Shown: positions 1-49,210, counted from the stretch's first letter. The stretch is DNA of 64,000 nt from Campylorhamphus procurvoides (GCA_013396655.1 WBMV01004345.1:248001-312000); one strand, 5' to 3'. Notes: generated by a model from the letters alone, not told the origin. Translations and numbers: made by a program.

Positions 1-941
1 GTACATCCTCATTACCTTTGAGGCAGATGCTCAAACTTTCCTATAAATGGAAAACTGCATCTCCATTAAGCCTATCAAAACTAGCATTGTAAATCCCTCA
101 TGTAACTCTTTTTTTATTGTATTCTTGACCCTTCTTCAAAATTAAAAGCAACTATGAATATAATTTAGTCAGTGTATACATGAATTCATCTTCTTGCTCT
201 GTAAGACAATGACTAACTATGAAACAAACTTGTGTACTCCTAAACAAGTAACCTGTAAACAAATACTTGGAAGATAAAATTTCAAAGAAGTTACCTCTAA
301 CAACAGAAAATCCCAATTAACTAACTCTTCACAAGAGACAGTATGGAAAGTTTAATCAGGGCACAATCTAGGTAACAGCTGTACAAACCTACACTGTCTG
401 CCTGGAGGCAACGGAAGTAGAAGCTTAGTCACGAATCACACCATACACAAAGAAACACACAAACAGTATCACGACACCTGTGCTGCAGAGCTGCTGATCT
501 CTTATAGAAAGTGATCATAATCTGAGACAATAATAGTTTTTACTATCTCTACTGTTTTTGTATTATTTCAATTCACAGTACCAAGGGGTCCTTAGAGGGC
601 AAGAACTGAACAAATAAATATCACGTCTCTGCTCCAGTTTGCAACACATTATTTTCATCATCCTACTTCTACATTTAGTTCACAGAGCAGCCCAAGCCCA
701 ATATAATTGTCTAGTACATCTCTCCTTCAAGCAGTTCTGTCTTTTCCCTTTGAATATATGTAACTCTTGTATTTACAGCCTCATCTGGCAAAGAGTTCCA
801 CAGTTTATGAATTATTACAAGAATACTCTCTAACGTTCATTTACTCAATGTTTCTAAAAAAAAAAAAGGCTTGAAAATGCTTTAAAGTAATATAAATCAA
901 CGAGTGTTCTAAGACAAAAGAAAAAGACCATTACTACTTAC
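1..941. other. NCAPG intron 3 (partial)
   Basis: AT-rich intron sequence downstream of the exon ending at 942. I looked for the next NCAPG exon on the minus strand and found none, so the acceptor lies beyond base 1. No repeat family was recognised. Confidence 0.7.
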
Positions 942-1170
942 TATTAACAACAGGACAGTTTTCATCCTTAGGATCTTGAAGTCTTGACAGGGCCAATACA
1001 GCTTGAATTCTCACATTGGAAAATTTATCTTTAAGTCTAATCAGCATAGCCTCATTAATTTTATCAAATAAGTCATCATCAATCTGGGCATTCTCTGGCA
1101 TATTTCCCAAAATCTTATTAACCAGCTGACATGTTCGAAATCTAACTGCATGGCTGTTCGCCTTGTGAGA
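942..1170 (-). CDS. NCAPG: NCAPG exon 3 (HEAT-repeat region)
   Basis: The minus-strand acceptor is a pyrimidine-rich tract ending in AG at 1172-1171, and the donor GTAAGT lies at 941-936. The 229 bases encode 76 residues plus one base (phase 1). The reading starts SHKANSHAVRFR and ends DENCPVVN. It carries the conserved IRLKDK and RIQAVLALSRLQDP helices of the N-terminal HEAT array. The next exon is outside the window. Confidence 0.95.
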
Positions 1171-2264
1171 CTTAGGAAAAGGAAAAAAAAAAAAAAGAAG
1201 TATCCTTGTAATCACAACTTTCTCATTTCCAACATAAAGCTCTTAATATACATATGTAAGTAGCTAATATTTTATGAAGTAAATGAAACATGCACTTCTA
1301 TGTTTCAAAAGCTTTTCCCATTTAAATTTTTTTAATAAGATTAAAAAGTCATAGAACTGGAAAACAATTATGGCCCATAGCCCATATTGGTGGCTCTTCA
1401 GAAAATCAGCAATGCTTTCATAAAGGAAGCAGCATGTTTACCACTCCACACAGCCTGCAGTGCATTAGCCAATTTACTTCTCTGCCTCCATAAAACATTA
1501 GTAGAAAAAAAAAGATATTAGCAATAATGACTAGGGATTGTGGCCTGATCAATAATCTTTCCATGATAAAACACTAGTTTGAGGCAATGTAAATCTATTT
1601 GTGTTCATGCCATTAGAACTGTTGATCTTTCTATGGGATATTTGCAAGAAATAGAAAGGAGTAATACATATGTCAAACTACTTGTATGGAAGATCTTTAT
1701 TTTTTGTTACCAAAGAGACAGTATAAATTCATTTCCACGATTATAATTCATTTCCATGATTATAAATGCACATACAGTAAAGCCTACAGTGACACATCTG
1801 ACACATCTGATAAGAGAACAGTTCACATTTTCTGAAAAGCCTAACTTTTGTAATCCAGTTATTGTGTGGGGTGTGGTGGGTTTGTTGGGGCTGGAGAAGT
1901 GGGGAGTGGTGTTATTCATAAGGCACTATTTTTGCCTCACTTTCACTTTCTAATTTCTAGTTTGTAAGTATTATCTCGAGCATCAGCAAGTTTTCCTCAC
2001 TACAGGAAGTTTTGGTTTGTTATGTTAAAGATCTAATAATTAACATTACTGTACCTCAAGCAGAAATTTAAACACATAATTCAGAAGTAAATTATCTTCT
2101 TCTTCCTCCTCACTATCATCTTCTTTCTCAGTCTGACAGAATGAAGTAACAAATTTAGCCGCAAAATTGATCACTTGTTCCACTGCTGGTTCCCGCCTGT
2201 AGATTATCATAGCATACTTGAGGAAATGGACGAATTTTTCATGAAAGTCTTCTTTATCATTCAA
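942..2264 (-). CDS. NCAPG: NCAPG, condensin I subunit G (partial, two exons)
   Basis: NCAP-G is the HEAT-repeat (kleisin-associated) subunit of condensin I, which compacts mitotic chromosomes; it binds DNA together with NCAPH. Two consecutive exons are seen (2055-2264 and 942-1170). They join in phase 0 and encode 146 residues closely matching the N-terminal part of vertebrate NCAPG, including the blocks FAAKFVTSF, MPENAQIDDD and RIQAVLALSRLQDPKD. An acidic stretch lies between them, as in the family. Exon 1, with the start codon, was not found between 2265 and 9451, and all later exons lie left of base 1. The family is about 1000 residues long, so roughly one seventh is visible. Identity is sure; completeness is not. 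Confidence 0.95.
1171..2054. other. NCAPG intron 2
   Basis: An 884-base intron between the two NCAPG exons. It holds a short local duplication at 1733-1765 (two copies of a unit like TTCATTTCCATGATTATAA) and a G/T-rich stretch at 1864-1915. Nothing else was recognised. Confidence 0.7.
2055..2264 (-). CDS. NCAPG: NCAPG exon 2
   Basis: The acceptor AG (2266-2265) follows a long run of T and C on the minus strand; the donor GTACAG starts at 2054. The 210 bases give 70 codons in phase 0 at both ends. The translation opens LNDKEDFHEKFVHFLKYAM, contains REPAVEQVINFAAKFVTSF, and ends NYVFKFLLE after an acidic run of about ten Asp, Ser and Glu residues. In mammals exon 1 directly precedes this segment. 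Confidence 0.95.
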
Positions 2265-2599
2265 CTGGGGAAAAAAGAAAAAAAAACCCAAACCACAACA
2301 AAAGGTAACTACCTGGCTCATCTTTCGAAACTGTACCACAGAAAAAAATGCAATAAAATAACCGGGGTTATAACTGACAGCTTCCATTTAAATTTGTAAA
2401 GGGTTTCTTTCGGGGCACACCCGCTGCCGCGCACTCCTCACCGAGTATTTTGCTTGAAGAGCAGGGAGGGCACGTCCCGAGCCCCGGGCCGCCCGCCGGG
2501 GTTGGCACTGCCCTGGGGAGAGCTCTGAGGACGGCAATGGACAGACACACTGCCCCTGCCATTCCCACACCTCGGGTATCCCACACCACAGGGGGCGGC

Positions 2600-3000
2600 T
2601 GTGCAGAGCAACTTGNCAAACCACGGCACGGAGGGCCGTGCTGTCGTTCCTTAAACGCCTCCAGGAACGGTGACTCCACCACCTCCCTGGCCGGCCCATT
2701 CCAGTGTCCAGTCACCTTTCCCTGTGAAGTTCTTCCTAATGTCCAAAGTAAACCTCCCCTGAAACAGCTTATCCTCTTGTCCCGTTACCCGGGAGAAGAG
2801 ACCGACCCCCTCCGCTCCGCCCCTCCCCCCCCCCGGGTCCANNNNNNCCGGGTCCAGCCTCCTTTCAGGTGTTTCTGCAGAGCGATAAATCCCCCCGATG
2901 CTCCTCCAGCCCGAGCTCTCTCAGCAGCTCAGGAGGCTCCCGGCCATTCCCAGCCTCGTTGTGACAGCTCCAGGCCCCTCACAGCCTCTCCGCCCCGCTT
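2600..3000 (-). mobile_element. CR1 LINE fragment, 3' part, minus strand
   Basis: Read on the minus strand, this matches the well-known avian CR1 3' region. Visible blocks on the plus strand are GGTGACTCCACCACCTCCCT at about 2671, a piece like ACCCGGGAGAAGAGACCGAC near 2787, and CAGCCTCCTTTCAGG then AGAGCGATAA near 2856-2887. CR1 is a non-LTR retrotransposon and copies are usually 5'-truncated. The limits are approximate because the copy is diverged and interrupted by the gap at 2842. Confidence 0.75.
2842..2847. other. Assembly gap (6 N)
   Basis: Six N bases. The identical 9-base string CCGGGTCCA ends just before and begins just after the gap, so the join may hide or duplicate sequence. Confidence 0.95.
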
Positions 3001-4881
3001 GGGGCGCGGCCCGCAGAACCCACCCACAAGCCATGGGTCTGAGCCCCGCTCTACCCTGAGCTCCCCCTGCTCTCGGCCCCCTGCCCGGGCACTCTCGGAT
3101 GGGACCGTCTGTGACAATGAGTGCCGACGTGTTTTGTCACCAGGGGCTTGTGGGGCACCAATCCGAGCCAGCTCGGCCCGTGTCGGTAAGCAAAGGTAAT
3201 CAAACAGGCATAAAAGCCTGTTTGAAACACCCTGCTGTTTGTATCCGCTGCGAAAACAGATAGTATGGAGAGCTGACTTGTTGGCACGCCTATTTGAGCC
3301 CCTTCCAGACTGAATTCCTTACCAGTGGAAATTTTTCCCAAATTTTGAAGCATTTGTTGTGAGCCTAATGTGTTTTTTTCCCCCAGAAATCCTTTGAGAC
3401 TAGTACTAACTTCTGTGCCTCACTGAAAGCAGGACGGATAACTGAGCTCAAACCCCAGGCTGTGTCAGTGGTTACGGACTGCGGTGAGCGTGTGGTGACA
3501 CTCCTGGGGAGGAGCGGGGCCACGGATGGTCTGCTGAGCATCTCTTCATTACAGTTACAGACAGCACTCGAAAATGTGAACAGAAGTAAGCTGTGCAGAG
3601 AGTTTCACATGCATACGTGCTTGGCCTTTAAAAAAATGTATCTGATTACCTCAAGTAATGAAAGCTATTTAGTAAGGACAGGTGACAAACCATCAAATGA
3701 CAGTGGGTCTAATAGGCACGACCCGTCCTGAATGCAGGTCATTTTTGTCTAAGAAAAAAAAAAATAAAATAGAAAAACACTAGGGGTCAGTGTTGTTTCA
3801 GATCTGAGTCTTACCAGTGTTTTCTTCAAGAGGCAGATTTTTATCTATCAAATAATGGAATTATTTTCTCCTTACAATGGTGTCAAGGATTATGGGATAT
3901 AAGAGCTGTATGGGAAGAATGGAGGGCAGCAGCAGGAGACAAAGTAATCTATTTCATAGGTAAATATAAATTTTAAAATAAGTTAAACCTGTGGCAGAGG
4001 TTTCTTTCCTGACATATACTACCATACATCTGTGTATGTTTAAGACAGATACTTCGTTTTTAAAGGTGAGTCGTTTGTATTTTGTATTAACTTTTAAAAC
4101 ATATAGGTCTGGCTAGTCCCCTTCTGCTCCTAGAGCGTGGGAAAGGGATTTTATATGCACAGGTATAGAATCTTACACATTAACATTTTTCTAAAAGTTT
4201 TCATTTTATGTTGTATAAGTAACCACTCTATAAAACCACTGTAATCAATAGAAATCATCAGTGAATTGGGGGGTTTTTAAAGTTTATATTTTCTAGGGAA
4301 ATACAATATGTAACAATCTTTTATTTAATGTATTTTTACCTGACAATTAACTTCATCTAGATTTTTTTCTGTGATAGGACCCTGTTTGTGGAGAATAATA
4401 CAGAAACAGGAAGACAAGAGCAGAAAAAACTTTGTGGTTCTTGTGGTATTAAAAATCCAGGACTTTTATTTTAAGTGAAACTTGTAATGCAAACTGAATT
4501 ATTTTTGATTCACGTATATTTAGCAGCCATTTGTACCTGCCTGCATATCAGGTCTACAGAGGCGAATCTTTCCTGGGGAATACCTTATAGTCCCTTAAGA
4601 TGGATTTTATCTAGGATGTGAGATTTATTTCTTGCAGTCTGCTTTAAATATTTCTGCTGGACTTTGTATTTATAGGTAGAAGAAAAAAATTCTCGGTATA
4701 ATTGATATTTCTTGTGTAGGTAAATCACATGCTGAAGTAGGATCACAAATGCTAGCCATCTCTTTGGATACCAGATATCTTGTTCAACTGATAGAAGTGT
4801 TGCTGTCTTAGTGTTATAGAAAGGCACTGTTTTGGTGCCTTGAATGCACTTATTAGCCTTAATGAGCTCTGACCAGGTTCA

Positions 4882-4906
4882 CCTGGGCCCTCCCTATGGG
4901 CCCAGG
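4882..4906. repeat. Perfect 9-bp hairpin with 7-base loop
   Basis: CCTGGGCCC (4882-4890), loop TCCCTAT, then GGGCCCAGG (4898-4906). The arms are exact reverse complements. It lies at the left of a GC-richer block (about 4850-5160) that resembles neither its surroundings nor CR1. Confidence 0.8.
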
Positions 4907-6078
4907 AACCCAATTTCACCTCAGCCCCCTGGACCTTCAGTCCTTTGCTGAGCTAACTTGCAGGGCTTAGTAACGGCCAGCTACTTCCTGAGGAATGGAT
5001 ATAATGATTGATTAGGGGAGCAGGACTCTGTCCAGCAATGCAGGCCCAGAGGCCATGGCCACTGGGTTTCACAGTTCTGTCCAAAAAGAATGATGAAACT
5101 CCAAACCTTGGATGGTGCTCCAGGCTCTGGAGGGCAGCATGTGCTACTAATTCAAATCCTTTTTCTTGTCCTTTGAAGTAATGACTTTCTCTGCTATGGT
5201 CTACTTCTGACTCACTGTTCTAGATCCCTTCTCTTTCCTTTGTCCATCCTATTCTGTGAGCAAATACTAGGCCACTGGGTAAACCAAGCTTGCTGCATGC
5301 CAGTTACTTTGTGGTAATATTAGATGTAGGTCACTGGATAAAAAGCAGTTTACAAGAAATGGAAGTTGTTGCTATCCTGTTTATTAGGCATTCAAGGGGG
5401 TTTGTATCTGATATATCTGGCTTGCTCCAGTTTCCATATTCAAAATGTAAGCATACTAATGTTTCATCCATAATCATGCCATCATTATGCAGTAGTAGTC
5501 AGAGGTTCTCTTTACTAGATTACTCCAAAATATGCATATATGTAAGTCAGCTATAAAACTGTATATACATTTTTGAGCAGTTACTGTTTTCAGTCAGTGA
5601 GGAAATAGCGCTAATGGTGTTCTTGGAATCCTGTTTGCTTTATGACATGAGAAGAAATTAAAATTAGAAAGTAGTTATATAGAATATTTTATATGTAATT
5701 ATATATAAAATAGGTAATTGCCCAAGATGTATCAGTGGCTGCACTTTTTACTTGCCCTTTCTTTGCATTCAATCCCCAAACAAGTTTTATTGAAAGGAGG
5801 ATAGTGAATTAGGTGAGCAGGATAACGCTTACAGGTCTTCTGACTACTTAAATCCTTATTTCCTTTTTTTTCCTATAAGAAATAAAAACCAGTTCCTGAA
5901 TTCTCTATTTGGGGTCAAAAAGGTATTCTGGGACAGAACTGAATGTGAATGGAGATCAATGATGGTAGTGATTTATGAATTAAATTAGAATCTCATTTAG
6001 GAGTGCATCTTTGTTGACATGCTGACTTGAGAAGTTTTAAATCATTTTTAGTAATACAGCTTTGTCATTTGAAACATA

Positions 6079-6235
6079 GAATCATAGGAAGGTTTGGGTT
6101 GGAAGGGACTTTGAATTCTTCCTCTAGTTCCAGGCCCCAGCCAAGTGCCACTATGGGCAGGTATGCCACCCACTAGATCAGGTTGCCCAGTGCACCATCC
6201 ACCCAGTTCTGACCTAACATGACAGTCACTGACTA
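6079..6235 (-). mobile_element. CR1 LINE 3'-end fragment, minus strand
   Basis: The plus strand reads AGAATCATAGGAAGG, then GGGTTGGAAGGGACT, then a diverged CCACTATGGGCAGG and CACTAGATCAGGTTGCCC. This is the reverse complement of the typical avian CR1 tail (…TTCCAACCC…ATGATTCT). It is a short, old, 5'-truncated copy. Confidence 0.85.
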
Positions 6236-9200
6236 ACTGTATTGTTCAACCATTTTCAAATGCAAATTTTGTTCGACTGCAAAACAGCAGTAGGGTGTAA
6301 TATGGGGGATGAGTTTAACTTCGCCCTCATGTATTAAAAAAGAAAAAATCTCACTGACCTCAGTAGTACTGGTATTCAAAGAGTGAAAGAATTAGGCCGT
6401 ATTAACTGTGTTTTGGGAAAGCTGTTTATAGTCCCTTAAACAAAGGTGGAAACTTATATTTCTGTCGCAAATGTTTAATATATCTTTTTTATGTCTTGGA
6501 ATTTGGGGGTGGTGGAGTGGCTCTTTTAATAGTAGCTAGTCTGAAAAGTTTGGTAGTTATACAGTCTGCATATTCAACAAAGCAGAAGGCACCAAAAATG
6601 GAAGGCTTACAGTCTTTTACTCATGTATGACTTGTTTTTTGTAATAAAAAGGAAATTAGTTAATGCATCTGGGCAGCAAAGCTACAGCCTCTGTACAGTT
6701 ACTCCCAGATTTTTATAAAGACTGTAGTGAATGACCACCTTTCCTCATAGTTTACTGAGAACAAGTGCAGCAATAATAATTCAGGCAGCAGTGTGTGTTT
6801 TCTGTTTTATATTAAACTGCCTTGGCTGTATACTGCCTCAAGTTCACAAACATTCTGTAACCTACTTATGTGTTCCATACGATTCTCACAAACCCCTCAT
6901 TTGTATAGTACACATCTAGATTATGATGTGTAATGTCCTTGCTGTCTTATTTATAGGTGATCCTTAGATCAATTAGAAGGAAAAAAAGATGTGAAATGCT
7001 GTGGCATTATCTGCTGAAATTCTGTTATTGAAACCAAGTTCAGTTTTTTGAGTAATAGGACTAATGAACTTGAGTCATCTCTGGTTGTTCTGTGGTTGCA
7101 TATTCTGGTGCATGAGATCTGATTGAAACTTTTCCAGTGTTTGAAGTATCATCTGAAAAGTTTTGCATGGCCCCAGAATACTTTACCAGTGATAAATTAT
7201 GTTTTGCTAAAACACAGTCTTGTACCAAAATCCCAACTTTCTCCCTCTAAGCCCCCAAAACACAATAACAGCCTGCTTGATTTTAGTGGTTTATTTCCAC
7301 TGTATGGAATGATTTGTGCTCCTCTGCTTCTGCCTACACCCATGTAGGGGTCTCAAGTCTCTCTCCACCGGTGCATCCAGGTCCACTGTGTCCTCTGCTA
7401 TTCAGTTGAATAACCATAAATGTTACTGTCCACCTAGTAGAGTGGTAACACAGGTAACTTACTGTAAGTACTTCTAAAAGCTTTTGCATTTTCCTGAATT
7501 TGCTTTCTATTTTCACTTAGTTTTGTTGGAGTTTTTTTTCTGAGGAAACAAGGGGCTAGGATATTGCTACAGCTCTTGCTGTTCTCTTGATTGCCCCAAT
7601 AAGCTTTTCAATTTAATCAAAATTTTACATATAATTAAGTTCCTACACTTTATCTCAAATTGAGGACCACATAGAGAAGATATAACCATGTGAGTAGATA
7701 CAGATATAACCGAGTGTGAGTAGATGTCTTATCAGATACCAGACACTTGAAAATGCCATGTCCCTATGCCCTGGTCACAGAAAAAGTTCCACCAGCATCT
7801 TGGACATTCAAGTCAGTCAGTGAAGAAACTACTTTGTCGTTGCTTTATGTAAGGATCTGTTTCTTACCTTTTCTTTTTAATGTTTTTTTCTGGGCTAAAC
7901 TCCTTTTCCCTGCTTAGCATCTTCCAGGACCTGCGATCCTCTTTGTTTTCCCTTCTGCACTGCATTTCTCAGTCCTCATTTCCTCTCGGTCCTGGAGTGA
8001 AGATTCTTTCTGCCTCCGGAGATTTGGTCTCACCTTTTCTCCCAGCAATTCAAGGGTTTGGTTTCCCTGTCCCAAGGTCTTCTCATATCTTCTCCCCACT
8101 GCCTGTAGGCATTCTTCTGATCTTTTTCCTTTTGGAGTGTTATTCTTAACAGTGCTTTATCTGTCTTTGTCCTCATCAAGTGTTTCCCATTCTCCTTTTA
8201 CCGTGCCCTTAGCCCACACGACATAATCCTCCTTTCCAATTCTGATAGTCCTTAGGAAGCTCTTTTTCAAACCCACCACTAGTAAAGCGGGAGCTTCTTG
8301 CCCAAGAAAGATGGCAAGCACTGCCAGGAAGTGAGACTGGAAAGATGCCTTAGCTGCATATGGGGCAGAGGGGAAGGAGCAACCTCGCGGCCCCTCTGGC
8401 TGCAGCCAGGGTGAGCTGAGGTGGAGCCCTGGGTCTGCTCCCTGGGGTCCTTTGTGCTGGCTACAGTGACACCTGAAAGGGTTGTTGCGGAGCTCTGGGC
8501 TTCTCTTACCTGTGCTTTCTCCCTTTTCCTCTTCTCCACCTCTCTGACTTCACCCTACTTGGCCTTCTCCTCCTTTTCCTTTCTCTTCTAGACTTGTTTA
8601 AACATGTTCACTGTTTTCTTCTCACGTAACACTTTACTGAAACATTCTTCTTTAAAAATCCCATTTTCTTAATAGCATGCCTTTCTTTGTGTGCCCTTTT
8701 TTCTGCCTTTTCTGTCCATGTATTTCATGTGTACAGGCCTAGTCTCTTTGAAACAGTGTGCAAATTTTTATTTTTTTTTAAAAGACCTGTAATATTGTCA
8801 GTTTTCTTCAGGCACCTTTCCAGTGCATTTAGTGTAACTGAGGGGAGCTGTCTCTTGGGTAAGACAGGCAGACCGGATCCTGGACACGCATCCAGGGCTC
8901 GGTTGTTCTCATGTGCCTCTTGGCTCCATTCTTTCAGCATCACAGCAAAAACTGAGCAAAGGTTTTCTTTATCACTTATTGGTCCATCCAGACTTAGAGA
9001 GGATTGCCAGAATAACAGAGTTTATGAAAGGTGCCAACACTGCCTTCTCTGATGACCTCTGCAGTGCTCTGGCAGCTCAAGAAGGCAGCATGAATTAATC
9101 TTCAGGCGATCTCTGCTATATTAGACCTCGGCAACGCCTGTGCTGCTGCCTGTATGGCTGGCGCGTCTTGGGGGGGATTTGTAGCACCCAGCCGCTGGCA

Positions 9201-9284
9201 TTTTCTCCTGGCGGAAGCTCAACCATTTGAAAAGAAGGGGAGGGAAAAAAAAATCCCAGTCAGGATGTTTGCACATGCTGTTCT

Positions 9285-9451
9285 CTGCCTGCTCGCCCGG
9301 GTGTTTTGATGAAGGACTGGGACATCTTCAGAGGGGTGAGCGGCCGGAGCCGGCCCGGTGTGGGGCTGAAGTTCCTCCAGTGCCGGGAACAGCAGGGAGG
9401 GCACCGCGATCCCCGGGGCGTGCAGACAGACCTCATTAAAATTCAAGCCTA

Positions 9452-9480
<29 letters not shown>
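9285..9480 (+). promoter_or_regulatory. Probable FAM184B promoter / CpG-rich 5' end
   Basis: A locally G+C- and CpG-rich stretch (for example GAGCGGCCGGAGCCGG near 9339 and CACCGCGATCCCCGGGGCG near 9402) sits immediately before and over the FAM184B start codon, in AT-rich surroundings. This is the usual look of a CpG-island promoter. The transcription start cannot be fixed from sequence, and no TATA box was recognised. Confidence 0.5.
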
Positions 9481-46741
<37,261 letters not shown>

Positions 46742-47362
46742 AACAAAGTATTTCCATACTTCTCAGAATTACTAGAAAAGTCATTCCTGTTTTCTTTTAG
46801 GGAATGACAATCCAATATATGATTTAAGGAAAGAAAAAAAGAGTAATTGCTAAGTAAATTAGGAACACCTGCACTCTCTTACACCTGCTAACTATGGAGT
46901 TATAGGCATGGATTTCAAAAACCCGTATTTTTAACAACCTCTGTAGAAAATGAAAAGGCAAAATTCTGGATACTGTTATGTGAAAAGCCTTTTTATAATC
47001 AAGAGACTACCACTTCACAATTTCATTAAATATGCAGTTTGGACTCTGATACATCCTATCAATCTGGCACCAGCTGAAGAAAGATCTAATTTCTGTACAG
47101 TTTTACATTTGATTCATCAGCTGTTTAAAGTAATTTCTGCATATAATAATGTAATTTAAGTTTTTGATGTTTTTTGTTAAACTAATTTTAAGCTGTACAG
47201 CATGTGGCATACCTTTAAGAATAGCGTGTTTATAGCAGGTTGATTTAATTTCTGGTTTGCTTAATGAACTATTTTGTATAGTCAGCATTGTAATGTAATA
47301 CTCCCATTGCACTTCAGTACATGTATCAGCCTGATAAATTAGGATGATGTGTAAGTATGATC

Positions 47363-47368
47363 ATTAAA
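47363..47368 (+). terminator. Candidate FAM184B poly(A) signal ATTAAA
   Basis: The common variant hexamer, about 620 bases past the FAM184B stop and in an AT-rich setting. Not verified by any downstream GU-rich test. Confidence 0.35.
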
Positions 47369-48519
47369 GCTTGTAAATTATCCATTTCTGTGTTTTTCAA
47401 AAGAGTGCTGTGTTATGCTGAAGTGTGAGTCAGATGGATACACTGAGTTTCAGAGTGATGGGAACTGCAGACACGTACCTTTCATGCCTACCTAAATGCA
47501 AAGTGGAGGAATGACTACATTTGTCAGATCATGCTAACTCATTGATTGCTGTGAAGAAAGACACCCACAAAGAAATCAGGTAACTAACTCATCAATGATT
47601 GTGGAAGGCAGGGAATTGTGCAACCAGCAGCCTGGTGTTTAAAACAGCATAGTTCTTCAACCACTGTATGGTTTGAATCCCCATTTAATTTCGATCAGCA
47701 GGGCCCAGCTACATAACAGATTTTCTGTGTGTCAGGTGTAGCTCCGGCCTCATCTCATCTTCTATCCAAGACCCAGCAGAGCTGTATCAACAGATGCAGA
47801 CACTTAATACAAAACAGCCACTGCACCTCACTGGTGGTAAAAAGGTGGCAGGAAGGGCAGAACGCCTGTACAGGCCAATACTGTTCATCCCTGCTCTCTA
47901 GTATTTTTCCAAGAGGAACTGCTTGGTTTGGAAAGTGACTGGCATTAGATTAGACAAAAAGACACTTTTTATACATGTAATCAAGGAGATACTAGAGTGT
48001 ACAGTAAGACTGAGGAGTGCCTTGGTATCTGTGAGAGGATCAGAAAATGTATAGGGCTAAGTTTTTTGTTACTTTTGATCCACTCTGTCCCATCAAGAAG
48101 CATGCTTTTAAGAACACTAGGAAGTTCAATGCATGATTACCAATTCTTAATTCCAGGGTTACAATAATTAATTAGTTACCTCTGTCCAAAAAGGGATCCC
48201 TAGAAAGTGGCTTTCCTTGTTATATAGATGAATTAAGTTCGTTGCTTAGTAAAACACACACAGGGTTTTTTTACTCTTTTTACCTCCACAATATTTTTTG
48301 GCAACATTTAGCTTACTAAACAGTGCACTCCCCTAGAAGTTAATGCTGTGGACTGAACAGTGCTGGTGACCCAACTTCCACAATGAGTGGTCTTTACTTT
48401 GGGGGTAGGTATTTAGGACCATATCTGCACCACCCTGAGAGACAGAACATCAGTAACATTAGGCCTGCATTACATACTCCACCCTTTTGTGTGCATTTTT
48501 CTATTTAATTTCATCCTGT

Positions 48520-48525
48520 AATAAA
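48520..48525 (+). terminator. Candidate distal FAM184B poly(A) signal AATAAA
   Basis: Canonical hexamer about 1.8 kb past the stop. It could end a long 3' UTR, or be chance in AT-rich DNA. Confidence 0.3.
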
Positions 48526-48886
48526 TTTGTACATCCCAAGACCCCTTCTGTGAAGCGGAGAATGACAACTCACTTTAAAAAAAAGAACACCCATGATTTG
48601 CCCTATATACACACAATTCTAATGGTGTTCTACAGTGGTACTCATGGATAATTACTGGATCACAAAGCATTTCAATCTTCCAGTAAAATCAAACACTGAT
48701 CTTTGCAACTATTTTCATCATACCAGCAAAGACAGAGGGGAAAGAGAGGGCCACCCTCTTCAGAAGAAACTGGATGCATTCTGGGAGATACACTTCTACC
48801 AGAAAGCATCCTGAAGAGCAACTCTGAATATTTTTCATTGAAATATAGAAACAGTCCATACTTCGGGGAAAAAAAACCAACAGTAA

Positions 48887-48892
48887 TTTATT
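48887..48892 (-). terminator. Candidate MED28 poly(A) signal AATAAA
   Basis: TTTATT on the plus strand, i.e. AATAAA on the MED28 strand, about 120 bases after the MED28 stop. It would give a short 3' UTR. Confidence 0.45.
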
Positions 48893-49012
48893 TGGCTTAA
48901 TCGTCTTAACTATTTATATGTGTAGTACAAATTACATTATACAAAAAGCATATAAAGTAAAAACACCACTGCTTTGCATCACTGAAAATACTGAGCTGTG
49001 TAAAGTCGAAGA

Positions 49013-49210
49013 TTATGTTTGCTTCATTGGAGCAGGAATATTTGCAGATGCTTGTTCCAGGTAAGCTAAGGGACCTTGAGGCATTTCTGCAGGCTTTTTG
49101 TGCTGTACACTGATGTCTTCCAGGACCTGCTGCCAGTGTCGCAGTTTACTCAAATGCTTCTGAATTAATGCTTCTTTTCTCTGCAGTTCATTTCTTAATT
49201 CTGAAACATC
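49013..49210 (-). CDS. MED28: MED28 exon 4 (C terminus)
   Basis: The acceptor is ATCAATAG on the minus strand before 49210, with the pyrimidine tract further upstream. There are 65 codons plus TAA at 49015-49013: [40 protein letters not shown], then a tail ending [12 protein letters not shown]. The Leu-heptad helix and [10 protein letters not shown] are strongly conserved. Confidence 0.97.
   Translation of the reverse strand, partial: DVSELRNELQRKEALIQKHLSKLRHWQQVLEDISVQHKKPAEMPQGPLAYLEQASANIPAPMKQT

Larger units (their letters stand above)
2400..3240. other. GC-rich island upstream of NCAPG exon 2, with gap
   Basis: This block is much richer in G+C and CpG than its AT-rich surroundings. 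It should contain the NCAPG promoter and exon 1, but no reading frame here resembles the NCAPG N terminus. Part of it is CR1 sequence. It also contains a single N (2616) and a six-N gap (2842-2847) flanked on both sides by CCGGGTCCA, which suggests a poor assembly join. Exon 1 may be lost in that gap. Confidence 0.5.
3241..9280. other. NCAPG-FAM184B intergenic region
   Basis: About 6 kb, mostly AT-rich, with only short unconvincing reading frames on both strands. It holds a GC-richer patch with a perfect hairpin (around 4850-5160), one CR1 fragment (6079-6235) and a strongly pyrimidine-rich stretch (about 7870-8600). In placental mammals the intronless DCAF16 gene lies in this interval; nothing like its acidic N terminus is present. 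No exon was supported. Confidence 0.6.
46742..49012. other. FAM184B 3' UTR and convergent intergenic region
   Basis: 2.3 kb between the stop codons of two converging genes. Plus-strand poly(A) candidates for FAM184B are ATTAAA at 47363-47368 and AATAAA at 48520-48525. The minus-strand signal for MED28 is at 48892-48887. If the far FAM184B signal is used, the two 3' ends lie within about 400 bases of each other. No open frame looks real. Confidence 0.6.

Noticed and set aside
2450..3199. Open frame of 249 codons
   Set aside because: It lies over a CR1 fragment and a gap, and its Pro/Arg-rich product reflects G+C bias; no domain is visible.
3051..3353. Minus-strand frame starting MLQNLGKISTG before a GTAAGG donor, considered as NCAPG exon 1
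   Set aside because: Its phase (1) does not fit the phase-0 acceptor of the exon at 2264, and the sequence does not match the NCAPG N terminus.
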